Of a DNA stretch of 64,000 nucleotides, positions 34,723 through 43,920 are shown one piece after another; the first letter of the stretch is position 1; each line of letters begins with the position of its first letter. The notes beneath the pieces are model-generated. The model did no database searches and was not told where the DNA came from. It saw only the letters and a program-made list of their open reading frames with translations. The stretch is from NCBI GenBank assembly GCA_900548705.1, contig URLF01000001.1, positions 6,591-70,590 of the forward strand. The letters run 5' to 3'. The DNA is from an uncultured Porphyromonadaceae bacterium. GTDB lineage: Bacteria; Bacteroidota; Bacteroidia; Bacteroidales; Muribaculaceae. Position numbers and translations under genes: made by a program.

Positions 34723-35820
34723 ATGAAGATTGTTGCCGTTGGTGATATAATGCCAGGAGGCATTTTAAATATCAAAAAAAATGAATTTATATCTGACGAG
34801 CTCAGATGCATACTTCAACAGGGAGATATTCGAGTTGGGACACTTGAGACTGCAGTAGGAAATCGCCCTGAATTCAACGAAGAGAAAATGCGTCGCAAGG
34901 CAGATGTGATTTATGTCCGAGATGAGGATTTGGTCAGACTAAAAGACCTGGATATAAACATCGTATCACTTGCTAATAATCATTTTACTGATTTAGGAGA
35001 GATAGGAGCAAAGCATACTATTCGATTGCTTGACGAGATGGGGATACTTCACTGCGGGGCTGGAGATAACATCGAGAGCGCAAGTAAGCCCGCGGTAATA
35101 TCCAAAAATGGGAAAACGTATGCATTCCTCGCGTTCTGTGATTGGCGTGATGAGACCGTAGGTTGGTGTCCATTTGCGACAAATAACAGCTACGGAGTCA
35201 ATCCTATGACAGATGAATATGTCGTCTCCGAGATACAAAAATATAAATTGCAATATGATTATGTAGTCGTGATTCCGCATTGGGGTATGGAATATATTAT
35301 TCCTCCATCTCTAAACGCATATAGAATGGCTCAAAAGATGATTGAAGCTGGTGCTGATATTATTCTTGGCGGGCATACTCATTGTATCCAACCAATTTGG
35401 AAATATCGAAACAGGCCTGTTGTATTCAGTATGGGTAATTTCCTATTTCCTGACAGGTTACTTAACACCCCTCGTTCAACTTATTATCCTGATGGGGATA
35501 TAAACATAGAGGAATTGCCCGTCACGTATGGCTATCCGAAATATGTCGACTGTATAACATTCAAGAAATGGAATATGATGGCTCGTTACGGACTAATTGT
35601 CACCATTGACTTACTTGACAATTCATATTCAGTCTCAACCAACGTTTCATACCTCAGTGATGATAATTATCTGACTTTATTCAATGAACAGATATATTAT
35701 CATAAGAATATACGTCGAGCATCAAAGGCTCTTAACACAGGATTTTATCCTTTGATATATACTACGATAACAAATCTCCTCAAGCTTAAGAATCATACCA
35801 AGAATTTGTTAAAACTATGA
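34723..35820 (+). CDS. CapA-family metallophosphatase-like protein
   Basis: A 365-residue protein of the PgsA/CapA fold, related to proteins of poly-gamma-glutamate synthesis and to calcineurin-like phosphatases. Metal-site motifs are VGDIMPGG (6-13), ANNH (84-87), HWG (186-188) and GGHTHC (216-221). No signal peptide is visible, which argues against the membrane-anchored PgsA type. It overlaps the following ATP-grasp gene by four bases (ATGA). In Bacteroidota similar proteins accompany ATP-grasp and amino-acid genes in glycan loci; removal of a phosphate or other substituent is conceivable. No substrate can be assigned. Confidence 0.8.
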   Translation: MKIVAVGDIMPGGILNIKKNEFISDELRCILQQGDIRVGTLETAVGNRPEFNEEKMRRKADVIYVRDEDLVRLKDLDINIVSLANNHFTDLGEIGAKHTIRLLDEMGILHCGAGDNIESASKPAVISKNGKTYAFLAFCDWRDETVGWCPFATNNSYGVNPMTDEYVVSEIQKYKLQYDYVVVIPHWGMEYIIPPSLNAYRMAQKMIEAGADIILGGHTHCIQPIWKYRNRPVVFSMGNFLFPDRLLNTPRSTYYPDGDINIEELPVTYGYPKYVDCITFKKWNMMARYGLIVTIDLLDNSYSVSTNVSYLSDDNYLTLFNEQIYYHKNIRRASKALNTGFYPLIYTTITNLLKLKNHTKNLLKL

Positions 35821-36941
35821 GCATCTTTGATAAAATAAAACGCACTTACGATTGGGCTATATCCAATTTATATGTTAAACCATTGCTTCTTAAGAATTTA
35901 CTCAGGAATAAGCATTTGTATGACTCTTCTTCATATTACCCTGATAAAGAAGCTCGAAGTAAACGTCAGAATTTTATTTTTCAGGTGGGACAAATCATAA
36001 AATACGGTCTTGCAAATGAATTTTATTTCATGTATGGTCTTGATGTCAAGTCAGATGAAGAGCGCAAGGAATATATGAATTACCAACCATTTATGATTCG
36101 ACGGAATTATCTTAATTATGAGCATAATCCTCATAACAGCACATGTATACTCCGCAATAAATTATATTTTGATATTTTTGCGAACGCAATAGGCATAACG
36201 ACACCAAAAATCAGAGCATATTACTCTAATGACACACTCTACATATGGAACGACGGATTTGTCAAAACATCATTTGATGAATTATTGAATTTTAATGATG
36301 TTGAGCTGTTTTGCAAGGAAACAGAAGGTGAATGCGGTGTAGGTATATTCAGACTTGTAATCCGCAATAATAAAGCGTATATTGAGGGGTTAGAAATATC
36401 TCCAAAAGATCTCGAAACAAAAATAAAAGGATGTGAATATATTTTCCAAGAGACTGTGTGTCAGCACCCTGAAATGTCACGTCTCTATTCGGGGAGCATC
36501 AATACAATGCGTCTCGTAACGGTAAGAAGTCTTAAAGACGAGAAAATTCACATTATGCCGTCAATACTCCGCATAGGTGCGCATGGCAGCTTTGTGGATA
36601 ACACCTCACAAGGAGGACTTGCTGTTGGATTCGATTTGAATACCGGCCAACTTCATAAATATGGATTTTATAAGCCAAAATTCGGACTTAGAACAGAGGT
36701 CCACCCCGACAGTTTGGTGAGGCTGAATGAGTTCTACATACCGATGCTTAAAGATGCTGAAGAAAAGGCCATATATTTCCATACAATGCTTAAGGATGTC
36801 CACTCTATTGGTTGGGATATTGCAATTGGGAGAACCGGACCTATATTCATTGAAGGTAATGACAATTGGGAAATCAATGGCCCTCAGGTTGGCAATCATG
36901 GTTTGAAGAAAGAGTTTGAAGAGTATTTTTTTGAAAAATGA
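35817..36941 (+). CDS. Sugar-transfer-associated ATP-grasp enzyme
   Basis: A 374-residue ATP-grasp enzyme resembling the ATPgrasp_ST family of polysaccharide loci. Its N-terminal helical part (about 1-110, LYDSSSYYPDKEARS, FYFMYGLDVKSDEERKEY) is typical. The ATP-grasp core (about 115-360) includes DVELFCKETEGECGVGIFRL, a glycine-rich ATP clamp, and IGWDIAIGRTGPIFIEGND with Asp/Glu/Asn metal ligands near 330-360. ATP-grasp enzymes join a carboxylate to an amine or thiol, so amide attachment of an amino acid or acid to the glycan is one idea. It overlaps the CapA gene and the following gene by four bases each, so the three proteins are translationally coupled. Confidence 0.78.
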   Translation: MSIFDKIKRTYDWAISNLYVKPLLLKNLLRNKHLYDSSSYYPDKEARSKRQNFIFQVGQIIKYGLANEFYFMYGLDVKSDEERKEYMNYQPFMIRRNYLNYEHNPHNSTCILRNKLYFDIFANAIGITTPKIRAYYSNDTLYIWNDGFVKTSFDELLNFNDVELFCKETEGECGVGIFRLVIRNNKAYIEGLEISPKDLETKIKGCEYIFQETVCQHPEMSRLYSGSINTMRLVTVRSLKDEKIHIMPSILRIGAHGSFVDNTSQGGLAVGFDLNTGQLHKYGFYKPKFGLRTEVHPDSLVRLNEFYIPMLKDAEEKAIYFHTMLKDVHSIGWDIAIGRTGPIFIEGNDNWEINGPQVGNHGLKKEFEEYFFEK

Positions 36942-37906
36942 AGATAATAACGCATCAACAGATTAAATCTCTTGGCATAACGCCTCGTCAATGTGTCGAG
37001 TGGATTTATGAAAGTTTCTTTAATAAGAATCAGGCTCAGTTGCCGGCAAAAATAAGCGTCCACCCGAGCGACACCGATTTTTTCACATCGATGCCATGTC
37101 TGTTGCCGGAATCAGACAATCTTGAAAGCCCCCGGTATTTCGGCATCAAAGAAGTCCACCGCATAGCGGGTGCCACTCCAAGTCTCGGGAGCGATATGAT
37201 GCTTTATAATGCGCGAAATGGCGAATTATTGGCCCTTGCGGATTGCGATTGGGTTACTACAATGCGTACAGGAGCCGTAGCTGCCGTGACAGCAAAGGCA
37301 CTTCGCAAGGATGGTGCGGATGTATATGGTTTTATCGGGCTTGGCAATACTGCTCGTGCCACACTGTTATGTGTTTTGGAAGCGGAGACTCAGAAACACT
37401 TTAAAATAAAGCTTTTGAAGTATAAGAATCAGGCAGACATATTTATTGAAAGATTCCAAGCCTACAATAATGTCACATTTGATATTGTAGATACAAAGGA
37501 AGAACTTGCCGAAAAATCTGATGTACTAATAAGCTGTATCACAAGTGCTGACGGGCTGCTGTTTGAGGATGAAAGGATTTTCAAACCCGGCATAACTATA
37601 ATTCCGGTTCACATGAGGGGATTTCAGAACTGTGACACGGTTTTTGATCGTGTGTTCGGTGATGACACTGACCATGTCAAAAATTTTAAGTATTTCGGAA
37701 AATTCAAGGACTTCAATGAAATAGGAGAAGTGCTTGCCGGACGTGATAAAGGACGCAAATCTCAGCTACAAAGAATATTAGCCTACAATTACGGGCTCGC
37801 GTTACACGATGTAATATTTGTCTCAAAGATATATGAACTTGTATCTGACAGGTATGACATCAGAGACATCGAGACAAACAAGCCAACAGATAAATTTTGG
37901 ATTTAG
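36938..37906 (+). CDS. Ornithine cyclodeaminase / mu-crystallin family protein
   Basis: A 322-residue NAD(P)-dependent enzyme of the OCD/mu-crystallin family. Motifs: TMRTGAVAAVTAKAL (108-122) and the dinucleotide-binding GFIGLGNTARATL (131-143). The family includes ornithine cyclodeaminase, SbnB-type dehydrogenases and imine reductases, so the substrate could be ornithine, an opine-like product or an imine. Its four-base overlap with the ATP-grasp gene and its position before the LicD genes suggest it supplies an amine-bearing building block for the glycan. Product cannot be assigned. The composition is slightly less AT-rich than upstream genes. Confidence 0.75.
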   Translation: MKIITHQQIKSLGITPRQCVEWIYESFFNKNQAQLPAKISVHPSDTDFFTSMPCLLPESDNLESPRYFGIKEVHRIAGATPSLGSDMMLYNARNGELLALADCDWVTTMRTGAVAAVTAKALRKDGADVYGFIGLGNTARATLLCVLEAETQKHFKIKLLKYKNQADIFIERFQAYNNVTFDIVDTKEELAEKSDVLISCITSADGLLFEDERIFKPGITIIPVHMRGFQNCDTVFDRVFGDDTDHVKNFKYFGKFKDFNEIGEVLAGRDKGRKSQLQRILAYNYGLALHDVIFVSKIYELVSDRYDIRDIETNKPTDKFWI

Positions 37907-37907
37907 G

Positions 37908-39059
37908 ATGGCGCATTTGAAAACCTCAAATGGTTTTATAAAGTATCATAACCATTTGCTCTATTTCGGCAAAAAGGTGATGAATACTAATATTATGATT
38001 GAGAATCTCAGGATTCTGTCGGTATATCTTGATAAGATAGACATCAACTGGGGTCCATGCTTCGGCACACTGATAGGGATTATCCGAAACGATGACTTCC
38101 AGCCATGGAAACCTGCATTTGACGTATATATACTCAAGGAGGACGAAGAACGTTTCAAAGACATTCTGTCGATGCTGAAAGACGAGGGGTTCAGCCTTAT
38201 GCGCTATGAGCGCAGGGGACTATACTATCTCGAACGCAGGATGGAATACATCAAAGTATTTGTACTTCATAAGATAAGCAGCGACATAAGGCACACAGGA
38301 GGCTCGGATTTCATTCATGAGAAATATCTTCAGGACACGGTTAAATGGAATTTCAAAGACATTGAACTGAATGTTCCGGCCGAAGTCGACGAATATCTGG
38401 AATTTCAATACGGAAGTGATTGGATCGTGCCTAAACAGACCGTGTTTTACCGGCTCAACACATTGTCAAAATGGCTACACTGGGGCGAAACATGGATTCA
38501 GGACCATCTTCCCGATAGCATATATTACAAGTGGCTACAATATCATCGAGGCAATGATTTAAGACGATTCAAAGTCAGATGTGCTGACAATGGTTTGCCA
38601 CTGCCGTCAAACGTGCAGCTCGCCAATCAAAAACCACGGAAATACCGCAGAGTGCTGACTGTCGGAGTCTATGACTTGCTCCACAAAGGGCATGTCGAGC
38701 TTTACAGACGTGCGCGCGGGCTGGGCGATTATCTGATAGTGGCAGCCCAAGACAGTGATTATATCCTAAAGTATAAGCCAGATGCCAAAGTGCTCAACTC
38801 GACCGATGACCGTAAGTACATGATAAAAGCCATCCGGTATGTCGATGAGGTAATCACTTATGACGACGTGGATAAAATCGTAAAAGATGTTGATTTTGAC
38901 GTATTCGTCACAGGTCCGGACCAATGCCATGCCGGATTTCAGCGTGCTATAGAATGGTGTGAAAGTCATGGACGTGAACATATAGTACTCTCTCGCACCG
39001 ATGGCGTGAGCAGCAGCGAACTCAAAGCTAAAATAGCTGCCAAGACAGCAAAAAAATAA
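37908..39059 (+). CDS. Degenerate LicD-like domain fused to a cytidylyltransferase
   Basis: A 383-residue fusion. Residues about 30-240 resemble LicD (nucleotidyltransferase-fold phosphotransferase), but the motif GTLIGIIRNDDFQPWKPAF followed by D has lost the DDDID acid cluster (KPAFD, 68-72). Residues about 245-375 are a cytidylyltransferase of the TagD/ECT type, with VGVYDLLHKGH (His259 and His262 in HKGH) and RTDGVSSS near the end. Such enzymes activate glycerol phosphate or ethanolamine/choline phosphate with CTP. The start codon at 37908 follows the previous stop by one base. The fold of the C-terminal half is clear; the donor is inferred. Confidence 0.8.
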   Translation: MAHLKTSNGFIKYHNHLLYFGKKVMNTNIMIENLRILSVYLDKIDINWGPCFGTLIGIIRNDDFQPWKPAFDVYILKEDEERFKDILSMLKDEGFSLMRYERRGLYYLERRMEYIKVFVLHKISSDIRHTGGSDFIHEKYLQDTVKWNFKDIELNVPAEVDEYLEFQYGSDWIVPKQTVFYRLNTLSKWLHWGETWIQDHLPDSIYYKWLQYHRGNDLRRFKVRCADNGLPLPSNVQLANQKPRKYRRVLTVGVYDLLHKGHVELYRRARGLGDYLIVAAQDSDYILKYKPDAKVLNSTDDRKYMIKAIRYVDEVITYDDVDKIVKDVDFDVFVTGPDQCHAGFQRAIEWCESHGREHIVLSRTDGVSSSELKAKIAAKTAKK

Positions 39060-39068
39060 GCAACGACG

Positions 39069-39869
39069 ATGAGACAGATAACAGATGTAGCCGAACTCAG
39101 AGAACTGCAGATGCAAGTACTTGATGCTATCGATGCATATTGCCATGACAACAATCTGACTTATTTCATATCAAGCGGCACATTACTCGGAGCCGTCCGT
39201 CATGGCGGATATATTCCGTGGGATGACGATATTGATATTTATATGCCACGAGAAAGTTATGAGCGCATACGCCGTGGCTTCAATGATGCAAACGGCCGAT
39301 ATAAGCTTATTGACGGATATAATACTCCCGGCTATCACTATACATTTACAAAAATCGTGGACACCGAGACCATTCTCATCGAAGGAGAACATCCCGACCG
39401 GCAAATAGGAATATATGTAGACATCTTTCCGATAGACTACGTGCCTGAGGATTATGCTCAGCTGGAAGCTATTTTCAAGAAAAAACAGAGGCTTGATCAC
39501 CTGCTCATAGCACGCCAATGTCCCATATTATGCACCAAGAGTATCGGAGGGATACTATATCGGCTCTATTCTCGTCTAACCACCACTCGTCTCGGGCTAC
39601 TGCGCAAATATGACTCATTAATCAAAAATGACAGACAGTCATCCCTGGTGTGCAATATGACCGATGCCGGGCCAAAATCGCCCAAATCGGCATTCCGGGC
39701 CGAAGCCATCGCATCGGATGTGGATATAAAATTCGAGAACAGAACTTACAAAACCATGGTAGGTTATATGGAATATCTCGAGCACACTTACGGCGACTAT
39801 ATGACGCTTCCTCCCGTTGACAAACGCGTACATCACTCATTTACCGCATACATCAAAAATGAACGATAA
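39069..39869 (+). CDS. licD: LicD-family phosphotransferase
   Basis: A 266-residue LicD with the classic motif GTLLGAVRHGGYIPWDDDID (37-56), including catalytic Asp52, Asp53, Asp54 and Asp56. LicD proteins transfer phosphocholine or related phospho-amino-alcohols from CDP-linked donors to glycans at the inner membrane or cytoplasm. The neighbouring cytidylyltransferase and CobD-like enzyme make a CDP-alkylamine donor likely. It lies nine bases after the fusion gene and overlaps the next GT2 gene by 11 bases. The exact phospho group is unproven. Confidence 0.87.
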   Translation: MRQITDVAELRELQMQVLDAIDAYCHDNNLTYFISSGTLLGAVRHGGYIPWDDDIDIYMPRESYERIRRGFNDANGRYKLIDGYNTPGYHYTFTKIVDTETILIEGEHPDRQIGIYVDIFPIDYVPEDYAQLEAIFKKKQRLDHLLIARQCPILCTKSIGGILYRLYSRLTTTRLGLLRKYDSLIKNDRQSSLVCNMTDAGPKSPKSAFRAEAIASDVDIKFENRTYKTMVGYMEYLEHTYGDYMTLPPVDKRVHHSFTAYIKNER

Positions 39870-40881
39870 TCCCCTCATATCCATAGTCATCCCAGTCTAT
39901 AAGGTCGAAAAATATGTAGGCAAATGCATCGAAAGCGTCATTGCCCAGACCTTTGATGACTGGGAATTACTTCTCATTGATGACGGCTCTCCGGATTCAA
40001 GCGGAGATATATGTGACCACTATGCGGAAACAGACCATCGCATACGTGTGTTCCATATACCCAACGGAGGCGTAAGCGCCGCCCGCAATCTCGGAATTGA
40101 CAACGCTCGCGGCCGCTGGATAACATTCATCGACAGTGACGATTGGGTGGAACCGGAGTATCTCGCAGATTTTATGAAACGAAATCCCACACCAAAATCT
40201 ATAGTGGTGAGTGGATTAAAAACACATACTCCTCAAAGAATCTATGAGTCGTTCAGATACGAAGATCATAGTACCGTCAATGGTGTTAAAGCCTCTAATC
40301 TAATTGTTGTGTGTGACTTATTCCGAGATGGGGGGCCTGTAAATAAATTATTCGATTTGAATTTAATAAAACAAAACAATCTTAAATTTCGCAGAGACTT
40401 ATCATTTCATGAAGACCACATTTTTGTGTACTCTTATTATTTGTTAATCGAAAATATAATTACTTCAAGATACTGCGGATACCATTATATGTATTATGGA
40501 GAGCAGTCAAAAGATTCGTTGTCCAGATTAGGGAAGAAGAATATTAATGGTTTATTGAAGGCATCTGACATTTTTCTTGATCTTATGCCAAAATTATTTG
40601 GATACTTTAATATATCTGATAACGAGTACCAATCTAAGGCAATTACTCTGACCGGATATTCACAACGTATTTTGGCCATATATAACGCCTGTTTTATTTC
40701 TGATGACCGGACGTATAAAATCGTACTAAAAAATGAAAGGTCTAACATTCGGATTATACGGAAGAAATATTATAACCCGTCATTAAAGAGACGTGTGTTC
40801 ATGTTTTTAGCTTCTCTTCCATTAGGATTGGGGAGATTTAGTATCGGCTCTATTAGATGTATTTTTAATTTATTAAAATAA
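39859..40881 (+). CDS. Glycosyltransferase family 2, compositionally chimeric
   Basis: A 340-residue GT-A enzyme. ISIVIPVYKVEKYVGKCIES opens the nucleotide-binding domain; LLIDDGSPDSSGDICDHYA and DSDDWVEPEYL (Asp92 and Asp94 of the DXD) follow. The start at 39859 overlaps licD; an earlier frame start is unlikely. The first part (to about codon 110, near 40190) has a composition like its LicD neighbours, while the remainder (YLLIENIITSRYCGYHY and onward) is strongly AT-rich. This indicates a recombination junction within the gene. Donor sugar and linkage are not predictable. Confidence 0.85.
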   Translation: MNDNPLISIVIPVYKVEKYVGKCIESVIAQTFDDWELLLIDDGSPDSSGDICDHYAETDHRIRVFHIPNGGVSAARNLGIDNARGRWITFIDSDDWVEPEYLADFMKRNPTPKSIVVSGLKTHTPQRIYESFRYEDHSTVNGVKASNLIVVCDLFRDGGPVNKLFDLNLIKQNNLKFRRDLSFHEDHIFVYSYYLLIENIITSRYCGYHYMYYGEQSKDSLSRLGKKNINGLLKASDIFLDLMPKLFGYFNISDNEYQSKAITLTGYSQRILAIYNACFISDDRTYKIVLKNERSNIRIIRKKYYNPSLKRRVFMFLASLPLGLGRFSIGSIRCIFNLLK

Positions 40882-40884
40882 CTT

Positions 40885-41494
40885 ATGGATACGGAATACA
40901 CAAGGCGAGTAACATCGAAATCGTTGATTCGTTTCTTAGTTGGAATATTAATACGCGTGCCGTCTTTTATAAAATACAGGTATTCGGCTTGGATTGGTAG
41001 ACGACGCGGTGCCAAGATTGGGAACAATGTTACCTGTTTCAGTCGCTAAACAGATAGATGGAATGACCACGATTGAGAGCTACGTGTCAATAAGTCATAG
41101 CGTGGAGTTTACGTCGATGAAATATCCTTTTGTAATCAAAAATAATTCTATAATTGGAGAAAATGTGATGTTTATATTAAGCACACATGACATAGACTCT
41201 TCTGAATGGACTCACATTCAATCGCCAAGCAAAGAGGGGAATGGTTTAGTAATAGAACCGTATGTCTGGATATGTCCACATTCAATTATATTACCCTCGG
41301 TTAAGAAAATTGGATATGGTGCGGTAATTGGAGCCGGGAGTGTGGTTACCAAAGATGTGCCGCCAATGGCTGTTGTCGGTGGTAATCCGGCAAAATTTAT
41401 TCGCGAAAGAAAGACAGTGCATAAAGATTTGTGCGTTGAGAGCCTGCTTGGAGGCGACCTAATAACATATATAAGAACATACCTGGATAAATGA
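40885..41494 (+). pseudogene. Frameshifted hexapeptide acyltransferase
   Basis: An ATG at 40885 opens a frame encoding MDTEYTRRVTSKSLIRFLVG, then [20 protein letters not shown], which stops at 41049. The sequence continues in another frame from about 41033 with [20 protein letters not shown], hexapeptide turns ([16 protein letters not shown]), ST-H-D and a transferase end [19 protein letters not shown]. The two halves make a normal 200-residue acetyltransferase if one base is dropped (or two added) near 41030. No homopolymer is present, so it is either a genuine mutation or a sequencing error. The last stop overlaps the next start (ATGA). Confidence 0.8.
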
Positions 41495-42630
41495 AAATTG
41501 CGGTAGTTACTCCTGGCCGTGCACATCTGCTCGATATGGCAATTCAACTACTTAATAACGGGCATGATGTGAAATTGTATACAATGGTATCCAAAAAGCG
41601 TTGTGAATCTTTTGGATTTCCTGCTGAAAGGGTTATCTCTTTTTTTGCCTTATGTGCGCCATTGATGCTCATTTTCAGGAAAGTAAAATTACCGGGGGAC
41701 TATAATCGTCATCTCTACTACTACATAGTCAGACTTGTTGACAAACTGTCAAGTATCTTTCTGGATAAATGTGACCTACTTATAGGTATCAGTGGATGTG
41801 CCATAATAAGCGCTAAGAAAGCCCAAGATAAATATGGTGCACAATTCTTTTGTGATAGAGGGTGCCGTCACATATTGTCACAGGATGAGATATTAAAGGC
41901 AATACCTACCGCAGAGCAGGTATATACCAAGGATATAAAAAACGAATTAGAACAATATAGAATCGCAGATAAGATAATTTTGCCATCACAACACACGCAA
42001 GAGAGTTTTGAAGAAAAAGGATTTGTATCTGACAAGTTGTTTGTAAATCCATATGGGGTAAATATCTCGATGTTCCGGCCGACAATATTGTCACAGGATT
42101 CTTTTGATATTATTTTCGTAGGCAATTGGTCATATCAAAAAGGTGTGGATATATTGGTTGAAGCGTGTCGCAAAGGCGGTTTTTCGTTATTACACGTTGG
42201 AGCAATTGCTGATTGCCCGTTTCCGGCAAATGAGAGTTCACAGTTTTGCCATGTGGAGCCTGTAAATCAGCCTGAGCTAACTAAATACTACTCCAAGGCC
42301 AAAGTATTATGTCTGCCATCCCGGCAGGACGGTTTTGGACTAGTTCTTTTCCAAGCAATGGCCTGTGGTTTACCGCTGGTTTATTCGCACACGACAGGTG
42401 GACCTGATTTGAAAAAATTAGTCAATAACAGTGATTATCTGTTTGAGACGCCGTTAGAGACTGCTGATTCTGTACGCGAAACTTTGCAAAAGGCTTTACA
42501 AAAAGCAAGACAGCAGACTGTAGGGAAGCCGCGCAAATATCTTCCAGATGAATCTCTTGCCAATATTTCATGGGAAGCATATGGCAAGCGATATAATGAT
42601 TTCCTCCAACAACAAATGTCATACAAATGA
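41491..42630 (+). CDS. Glycosyltransferase family 4
   Basis: A 379-residue GT-B enzyme. The N-terminal half opens [20 protein letters not shown] and holds a catalytic-type region; the C-terminal donor domain has [20 protein letters not shown] and [20 protein letters not shown], the position of the EX7E motif. There the first Glu is Asp and the second is Gln, so the usual pair is not conserved. The gene overlaps its neighbours at both ends (ATGA). It probably adds one sugar to the lipid-linked repeat unit. Specificity unknown. Confidence 0.85.
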   Translation: MKIAVVTPGRAHLLDMAIQLLNNGHDVKLYTMVSKKRCESFGFPAERVISFFALCAPLMLIFRKVKLPGDYNRHLYYYIVRLVDKLSSIFLDKCDLLIGISGCAIISAKKAQDKYGAQFFCDRGCRHILSQDEILKAIPTAEQVYTKDIKNELEQYRIADKIILPSQHTQESFEEKGFVSDKLFVNPYGVNISMFRPTILSQDSFDIIFVGNWSYQKGVDILVEACRKGGFSLLHVGAIADCPFPANESSQFCHVEPVNQPELTKYYSKAKVLCLPSRQDGFGLVLFQAMACGLPLVYSHTTGGPDLKKLVNNSDYLFETPLETADSVRETLQKALQKARQQTVGKPRKYLPDESLANISWEAYGKRYNDFLQQQMSYK

Positions 42631-43898
42631 ATCAGTGCTTGACTTTGTTTTTCGTTTATATTTTCCTTGAAGGTGTTTTAAGGAAATGGATTTTACCCGG
42701 AGTACCGGGTTCATTGCTTTATGGCATAAAATACCTGTTACTTTTAGCTATCATAGGAATCTATTTATCTAAGAACAAATCCGAATCACAACCGATTGTT
42801 ACTCCTGCAAGCAGGGCTTACAAAATATATGCCTTCATTGTCATATTATCTGCACTTACAATAACAGGGGCGACAAACGGCTTTGCAGCGGGTATAATAA
42901 CAATTGTTCAGTATACATCGCCAATAATACTTATAAGTGTTATACCAATATGGCTTGACTCTCCGAGGAAACTTAAGCAATTTTTGATATACGGGTGTTT
43001 CATATCATTTATAGCCCTTATTCTTGCAGTGGTTCAGTATTCGAGCTCTCCGACAGCATTAATAAACAAGTATGCAACGGATATGGATACTGGCATTGCA
43101 ACAGTAGGAGGTGCCGCTAGAGTGTGCAGTGTGTTTTCATATCTTACGCCATTTGGAGATTTATGCCTTGTCATTTTGTCTTTTTCGGCCATGCTACTGT
43201 CATTAAGGTGGGAAAAAATGACGAGGTGGGTGTTGATAACATTGTTGTTGCTGTCGTTGCTCGGATGTCTGATGACCGGCTCGCGAAGCGTAGTGCTTTT
43301 AGGTTGCGTCTATCTTGTTTGTATCGCGTTGTATCAAGGTTTTTATAAACAGAGATGGCATCTGATATATATCATAGCATTGGTTGCAGTAGGAGGATAT
43401 TTTTATTATAATGCTTACGGTATTGAGGCAATTGATAATTTTATATCCCGGGTTAATCATGCTTCACATGATGTTGATACGCGCATAACACGTCAATTCG
43501 ACATAACTCGAATGTTCGATTATTCAGGGGCGTTTGGGAATGGTGCCGGCATTGCAAACATCTCGACACAGCCGTTCCTGGTTCATAAATCCGAGGTCGA
43601 CTGGGAAGAGGAAATAGGTCGGGTGATGATTGAATTCGGATTTGTGGGATTTCTTATTGTTACCGGTATTAGGATATTCGTGTGGTGTTATATGGTTAGA
43701 CTCAGCAGGTCTATTAAGGACAGCTATCTGTCTGTCATTTCATGGGCATCGATTCTTGTAATAACCCCAATGACATTCTATGCGCAGCTGTGTCTCTACA
43801 ATTGGTTTGCATATATAGTATACTTCACTATGATAGGCCTGAATATAGCGGTAGCACAAATGGATATGCGACGTAAATATTCAGCGAATCGTCCATAA
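42627..43898 (+). CDS. Polysaccharide polymerase / O-antigen ligase-like membrane protein (Wzy, first)
   Basis: A 423-residue integral membrane protein with about ten or eleven helices (for example LLLLAIIGIYL, VILSALTITG and WVLITLLLLSLLGCLM) and a large periplasmic loop (about 270-330, containing SRVNHASHDVDTRITRQFD). The topology fits Wzy polymerases and O-antigen ligases, which share this fold with low identity. The AT-rich composition and location between glycosyltransferases make repeat-unit polymerisation most likely. Start overlaps the previous stop (ATGA). A second such protein lies at 48157. Confidence 0.75.
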   Translation: MNQCLTLFFVYIFLEGVLRKWILPGVPGSLLYGIKYLLLLAIIGIYLSKNKSESQPIVTPASRAYKIYAFIVILSALTITGATNGFAAGIITIVQYTSPIILISVIPIWLDSPRKLKQFLIYGCFISFIALILAVVQYSSSPTALINKYATDMDTGIATVGGAARVCSVFSYLTPFGDLCLVILSFSAMLLSLRWEKMTRWVLITLLLLSLLGCLMTGSRSVVLLGCVYLVCIALYQGFYKQRWHLIYIIALVAVGGYFYYNAYGIEAIDNFISRVNHASHDVDTRITRQFDITRMFDYSGAFGNGAGIANISTQPFLVHKSEVDWEEEIGRVMIEFGFVGFLIVTGIRIFVWCYMVRLSRSIKDSYLSVISWASILVITPMTFYAQLCLYNWFAYIVYFTMIGLNIAVAQMDMRRKYSANRP

Positions 43899-43920
43899 AA
43901 TTAAAGAAGTATTAACGATT

